From: an uncultured Alistipes sp.
GTDB lineage: Bacteria; Bacteroidota; Bacteroidia; Bacteroidales; Rikenellaceae
Direction of reading: 5' to 3'
Assembly (NCBI GenBank): GCA_947178455.1
Contig: CAMWYI010000061.1
Coordinates: forward strand, 1-9,875
Length of the DNA: 9,875 nucleotides
Each line of letters starts with the position of its first letter. The stretch's first letter is position 1. The position numbers were made by a program, and so were the translations under genes. A model generated the notes under the pieces. The model ran no database searches, was not told the DNA's origin, and saw only the letters and a program-made list of their open reading frames with translations. Below, one piece after another: positions 6,576-9,875 of this stretch.

Positions 6576-7466
6576 ATGAATTGCATGTTTCTAAAATATA
6601 GCTTGTTGCTTGCGGCTGCGGTCGTATGGAGTGCCGGTTGCTCGGACGACGACGGCTTCGACAGCACTGCGCGCTGTCGCGGACGGCTCGATATCGGTGG
6701 GGCGGCTTCCGCTTCGGTCGTCACGCGTGCGGAAACGAACCTTGCCGATGTGTGTCGCGGCCTGAAACTTCCTGCAAAAGAGGAACTTCGCCTGACGCTT
6801 ACCGGCGCTGACATCGCCGAACTCGAATCCGGCGAAACGGGCCCCGTCGAGGTGGGACGCTTCGACTATGCGCAGCAGTGGGATAATCTGACCCGCTATG
6901 GCGAGGAGATGCCCGACCTTTTCCCGGGCACTTATACTGCCGTGCTCGAATACGGCGACCCTGCGGCCATTGGCCCCGACGCTCCCTACTATCTGGGCGA
7001 AAACACGGCAGTTGTCAAAATCGGCAAGAAAACCGCTTGCTCGGTTCGGGTCGGCATCCGCAATTCGGTCGTGCGCGTCGAGGCGACCGACCAATTCAAA
7101 AACTATTTCTACGAGCCGGATTTCACCTTGTGGGTCGGCGAGGGCGAGGATAAGCAAGAAGCCGGAAAATTCACCTTGACCGACGCCGACCGGCCGATTT
7201 TCGTGCCTGCGGGTTCGACGGTTTCCGTCACGGGTTCGGTGCGCCGTCCTTCGCAGACTTCGGACGGGGCGGGCGAAGAGCTCCTCATCGAGGTTCCGGC
7301 CCGCACGACGGTGGCCGGTACGCTCCACACGTTCCGGTTCACGGCCCAAGCAGGCGGTGCCGGATTGGAGGTCGTGTTCATGGAGCCCGAAGCGGGCGGC
7401 TCGGACGACGTGGAGCTGAACGACGATGCGGTGTCGGACAAAACCGCCGATGAATCCGCCGAATGA
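6576..7466 (+). CDS. DUF4493-type lipoprotein with acidic tail
   Basis: This 296-residue predicted lipoprotein has signal MNCMFLKYSLLLAAAVVWSAGC with Cys22. Directly after the Cys comes SDDD, the Ser-plus-acidic lipoprotein export signal known from Bacteroidetes, so surface exposure is likely. Residues about 35-265 resemble DUF4493: VVTRAE (48-53), then FPGTYTAVLEYGD (116-128), then APYYLGENTAVVKI (136-149), CSVRVGIRNSVVRVE (155-169) and a beta-rich end. This lays out like the two following genes, so the three are likely paralogues. The last 28 residues are strongly acidic (11 Asp/Glu, one Lys) and probably disordered. The function of DUF4493 is unknown; such genes usually occur in clusters with surface proteins. 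An ATG at 6585 is an alternative start. The reading frame extends upstream to 6459, but that overlaps the preceding gene and lacks a signal peptide. It lies 14 bases after the fimbrillin-like gene and 10 before the next. Confidence 0.75.
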   Translation: MNCMFLKYSLLLAAAVVWSAGCSDDDGFDSTARCRGRLDIGGAASASVVTRAETNLADVCRGLKLPAKEELRLTLTGADIAELESGETGPVEVGRFDYAQQWDNLTRYGEEMPDLFPGTYTAVLEYGDPAAIGPDAPYYLGENTAVVKIGKKTACSVRVGIRNSVVRVEATDQFKNYFYEPDFTLWVGEGEDKQEAGKFTLTDADRPIFVPAGSTVSVTGSVRRPSQTSDGAGEELLIEVPARTTVAGTLHTFRFTAQAGGAGLEVVFMEPEAGGSDDVELNDDAVSDKTADESAE

Positions 7467-7476
7467 TGTTAGAATA

Positions 7477-9300
7477 ATGAAAATGAATCGCGATATGAAA
7501 AAATTGTGCGTTCGATTCGGAGCCTTGCTGACGTTCGCGTTCGCGGCCGTCGGCTGTGTGAACGAAGACCCGGGTTATATCGAGCCGGTGCGTCCCGAAA
7601 CGACCGATACGGGTTTTCTGACTTTGTCCGACGTGCACGTGGTGCCCGATTACGGAACCGATCAGAATACCGAAGAATCGCCTGTCGAGACGATAGCTTC
7701 GCGTGCCGATGCGTCGAATCCGACAGGCGTCACACGCGGTATGGAAGTCTCCTTGCTGGACGATTATCGGGTTGTCATTCAGGGTCGTAAAAGCGCGAAG
7801 CCGGTATTCAAAGGGACTTACGGCGAGTTGAAAACCGCGATGGGCGACACGGGACTGAAAGTTCCGGTGGATACCTATACCATTACGGCGACCTCGAACG
7901 CATCCGAGAACGGTCTGCCCGACGACGTGCAGGCCGAGCCCTCTTACGGGGGTGAAAAAGCGGGCGTTTCGGTCGGCAAGGAGGAAACGGCTTCGGCCGG
8001 TACGATTGTCTGCAAGTTGCAGAATATCAAAATCACGTTGAGCGTCGCGGCCGACTTGTACGAACGGCTGGATGTGCTCGAATCGGGCGAAAAAATCGAG
8101 GCGTCGATTTACTACGGTGAGAACAAGGAGACCGCAACGGTGCGGTGGGACGTTCCGGCCGGTTGGGACTGGACGCTGCCCGACCCCGCGCCGGTTTATT
8201 TCCCGGCTTTGAACACGGCCGGATACAACAAGTTGCATATCAGTTTTTATGCCCAGTTGAACGGGTCGCCGATTCCGATGGACAAGGATATTACGGATAT
8301 TCTGAAAGGGCAGTGGCGCCGGATTCACGTGGTGCAGACCTACGACACGGACGGCAATCTGACGTTCGACGCGGTGGTCAATTCGTTCGTGCAGGACGAA
8401 ACCATTACGATCGGCGACGGCGGCGTGGCTGAAATCTCGTGGTACGAGCTTCCTTATGAAGATCCTTTGACCGCCGGACCGTCGATTCGGTGGGCCGACG
8501 GCAGCGACCTGCCCGAATCCATCGTGCTCGGTGGCGGGACGTTGCAGAACGTCGTGCTTCGCGCACCGAACGGCATCGAAAAAGTGGCGTTGGAATACCG
8601 CACGACCAATCCCGATATGGAGGGTTATGGCGGTCTGTTGAACACCGATGACCTGTGTACGAGCCACGGCAATCCGACGTTGGGGCATTGGGGCATTCCT
8701 TACGGGTCGGATTTGGCCGGTCGGCAGCAAGCCGAGTTCGATTTGCATAGACTGGCGGAAACAATCGGCTCTTTCGACGGCGAATATACGTTTATGTTCA
8801 CCGTGACCGACCGCAAGGGACTTTCGTGCAAGCAGACGCTTCGGTTCATCGTCGGCAATGCCGGTCCGACCGTTAAAGGGGTGGGATTCGACATCGACAC
8901 CGTGCTGGAAGTCTCGCCGGAGGACGGCACGGTCGAGGTGGAAATCGACGGCAAGATGCAGAAGGCGAACGAGGTGAATGTCAAGGTACATTCGGATGCG
9001 GGCATCGACTCGCTCTGGGTGGCCATTATCTCGGAACAGCTGACTCCGATGTTGGGCGATGTCGGCATTCCCGAATCATTCAACCTCTGTACGTTGGACG
9101 AGGATATGGCGAAACTGATGACTGAATTCGGCTTCCCGTGCAACGAGCAGGTGATAGGAATGAAAGATCTCGATTTTCGGATTTCCGGGATGCTGATGGA
9201 CCTTTTGAAAGAGTTTGGCGGCGACCACCGCTTCGAGTTGCGGGTGGCCGATGCGAACGGTGAAACCACCAAAGCCATTCTCCTGCACGTAGATAAATAG
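7477..9300 (+). CDS. DUF4493 lipoprotein with two C-terminal Ig-like modules
   Basis: This 607-residue predicted outer-membrane lipoprotein is the best DUF4493 match here. The signal peptide ends at Cys27 (FAFAAVGC). Residues about 45-305 form the DUF4493 region: FLTLSDVHV (47-55), SRAD (75-78) and VTRGME (85-90), then VPVDTYTITATSN (129-141), PSYGGEKAGVSV (155-166), and TIVCKLQNIKITLSV (176-190), then the WDWTLPDP segment. From about 334 to the end there are two diverged copies of one beta-rich module of about 130-145 residues (see the repeat entry). The C-terminus is complete. Starts at 7483 and 7495 (MKKLCVRFG, the most typical signal-peptide opening) are also possible; none has a Shine-Dalgarno. 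The gene follows its neighbour by 10 bases and precedes the next by 2, so it sits inside an operon. A surface adhesin or structural role is inference. Confidence 0.8.
   Translation: MKMNRDMKKLCVRFGALLTFAFAAVGCVNEDPGYIEPVRPETTDTGFLTLSDVHVVPDYGTDQNTEESPVETIASRADASNPTGVTRGMEVSLLDDYRVVIQGRKSAKPVFKGTYGELKTAMGDTGLKVPVDTYTITATSNASENGLPDDVQAEPSYGGEKAGVSVGKEETASAGTIVCKLQNIKITLSVAADLYERLDVLESGEKIEASIYYGENKETATVRWDVPAGWDWTLPDPAPVYFPALNTAGYNKLHISFYAQLNGSPIPMDKDITDILKGQWRRIHVVQTYDTDGNLTFDAVVNSFVQDETITIGDGGVAEISWYELPYEDPLTAGPSIRWADGSDLPESIVLGGGTLQNVVLRAPNGIEKVALEYRTTNPDMEGYGGLLNTDDLCTSHGNPTLGHWGIPYGSDLAGRQQAEFDLHRLAETIGSFDGEYTFMFTVTDRKGLSCKQTLRFIVGNAGPTVKGVGFDIDTVLEVSPEDGTVEVEIDGKMQKANEVNVKVHSDAGIDSLWVAIISEQLTPMLGDVGIPESFNLCTLDEDMAKLMTEFGFPCNEQVIGMKDLDFRISGMLMDLLKEFGGDHRFELRVADANGETTKAILLHVDK
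8476..9297 (+). repeat. Diverged tandem Ig-like module inside the DUF4493 lipoprotein
   Basis: Residues 334-460 and 463-607 of the 607-residue protein follow the same plan. Each starts GPSI/GPTV and has APNGIEKVALEY or SDAGIDSLWVAI, then LLNTDDL or FNLCTLDED. Each then has AEFDLHRLAETIGSF or LDFRISGMLMDLLKEF, and closes with EYTFMFTVTDRKGLSCKQTLRF or HRFELRVADANGETTKAIL. The match is at protein level only; DNA similarity is not obvious, so the duplication is old. Confidence 0.6.
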
Positions 9301-9302
9301 TC

Positions 9303-9875
9303 ATGAAAAAACAGTTGCTATATATTGTGGCGGGATGCTTCGCTCTCCTGCCGGTCGCTTGCGACAAGGCGGATGACGATGCCGTGCGTTACGGCTTTGG
9401 CGAGGGCGGCATCGTCATGACGGTGGCTCCCGAGACACGTGCTATCGACGCTGCCGATTTGACGCTGGCGAAGTGTACGGTCAGCATCTACCAGCGGCAG
9501 AGCGCGACTTCCGACGAATCGGAGACGTTGATTCGCCAATACAAAGCGGGCCAGTGCCCCGCAACCGTCAAACTTTTGGCAGGCGATTACTCCGTGTCGG
9601 TAGCGTGGGGCGAACAGCCTGTCGACGCAGCGCTCGATAAGTGCTTTTACACGGGTCGTGCGGATTTCACCGTCACGGCAGGCTCTACGCAGTCGGTCGT
9701 TGTGGTTTGCAAACCGCAGTGCGCTGTCGTGGCCGTCGGCTTCGATGAAAGCATCGCCCAAAAAGAGCTTTCCGACATCCGCGTGGAGGTCGCATTTCCT
9801 ACGTCCGCTGCTGCCGATAAATCATTGCTCTTCACGACTCTCAATTATACAAATCTTACGCGGCCGACGAATAGC
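9303..9875 (+). CDS. DUF4493-type lipoprotein, partial (C-terminus beyond the right edge)
   Basis: The first 191 residues are present and the frame is open to the last base. The signal peptide MKKQLLYIVAGCFALLPVAC gives lipobox Cys20, followed by DKADDD, an acidic stretch that could act as a surface-export signal. The pattern follows the two genes before it: GGIVMTVAPETRA (35-47), then LLAGDYSVSVAWGE (91-104), CFYTGRADFTV (114-124) and SVVVVCKPQCAVVAVGFD (131-148). It is therefore a third DUF4493 paralogue, though divergent in sequence. It begins two bases after the stop of the previous gene, the tightest junction in the run, so translation is probably coupled. Total length, any C-terminal module and the end of the operon cannot be seen. 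Confidence 0.8.
   Translation, partial: MKKQLLYIVAGCFALLPVACDKADDDAVRYGFGEGGIVMTVAPETRAIDAADLTLAKCTVSIYQRQSATSDESETLIRQYKAGQCPATVKLLAGDYSVSVAWGEQPVDAALDKCFYTGRADFTVTAGSTQSVVVVCKPQCAVVAVGFDESIAQKELSDIRVEVAFPTSAAADKSLLFTTLNYTNLTRPTNS

Noticed and set aside
7378..8991. 537-codon open frame on the minus strand opposite the DUF4493 genes
   Set aside because: It crosses the junction of two well-supported sense genes and encodes a low-complexity Arg/His/Val-rich product; the same codon-bias artefact.

Overview
The window looks like the chromosome of a Gram-negative member of Bacteroidales. A GC-rich Rikenellaceae such as Alistipes is my best guess, but that is inference. The evidence is a fused LpxC-FabZ protein (a Bacteroidetes hallmark), promoter -7 elements of the form TAnnTTTG, little or no Shine-Dalgarno sequence before most starts, and a run of fimbrillin/DUF4493-type lipoproteins. 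The DNA is GC-rich, and this leaves long spurious antisense reading frames.

Layout. (1) Positions 1-2100, minus strand: the lipid A / fatty acid pair lpxC-fabZ followed by lpxA. They overlap by four bases, and lpxA runs off the left edge. (2) Positions 2101-2235: a short AT-rich divergent promoter region with one -7 box on each strand and a 9-bp inverted repeat. (3) Positions 2236-4575, plus strand: a small membrane-anchored TonB-like protein, then a CPA1-family K+/H+ antiporter with a C-terminal TrkA-C domain. (4) Positions 4576-4734: an intergenic region with a weak terminator-like hairpin, an imperfect direct repeat and a clear -7 box. (5) Position 4735 to the right edge, plus strand: a tightly packed run of four predicted lipoproteins with gaps of 14, 10 and 2 bases. 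The first is a fimbrillin-like protein with a C-terminal beta-sandwich-like domain. The next three each carry a DUF4493-type N-terminal region, and the last is cut by the window end. No gene-free stretch exceeds 160 bases.

How the genes work together. The left block is housekeeping envelope synthesis. LpxA and LpxC carry out the first two steps of lipid A synthesis, and FabZ acts in fatty acid elongation, which supplies the acyl chains. The centre block is envelope and ion homeostasis. The right block is accessory. It looks like a co-transcribed set of surface-exposed adhesin or pilus-type lipoproteins, and it is the part of the window least explained by known biology. I see no RNA genes, CRISPR arrays, insertion sequences or phage genes.
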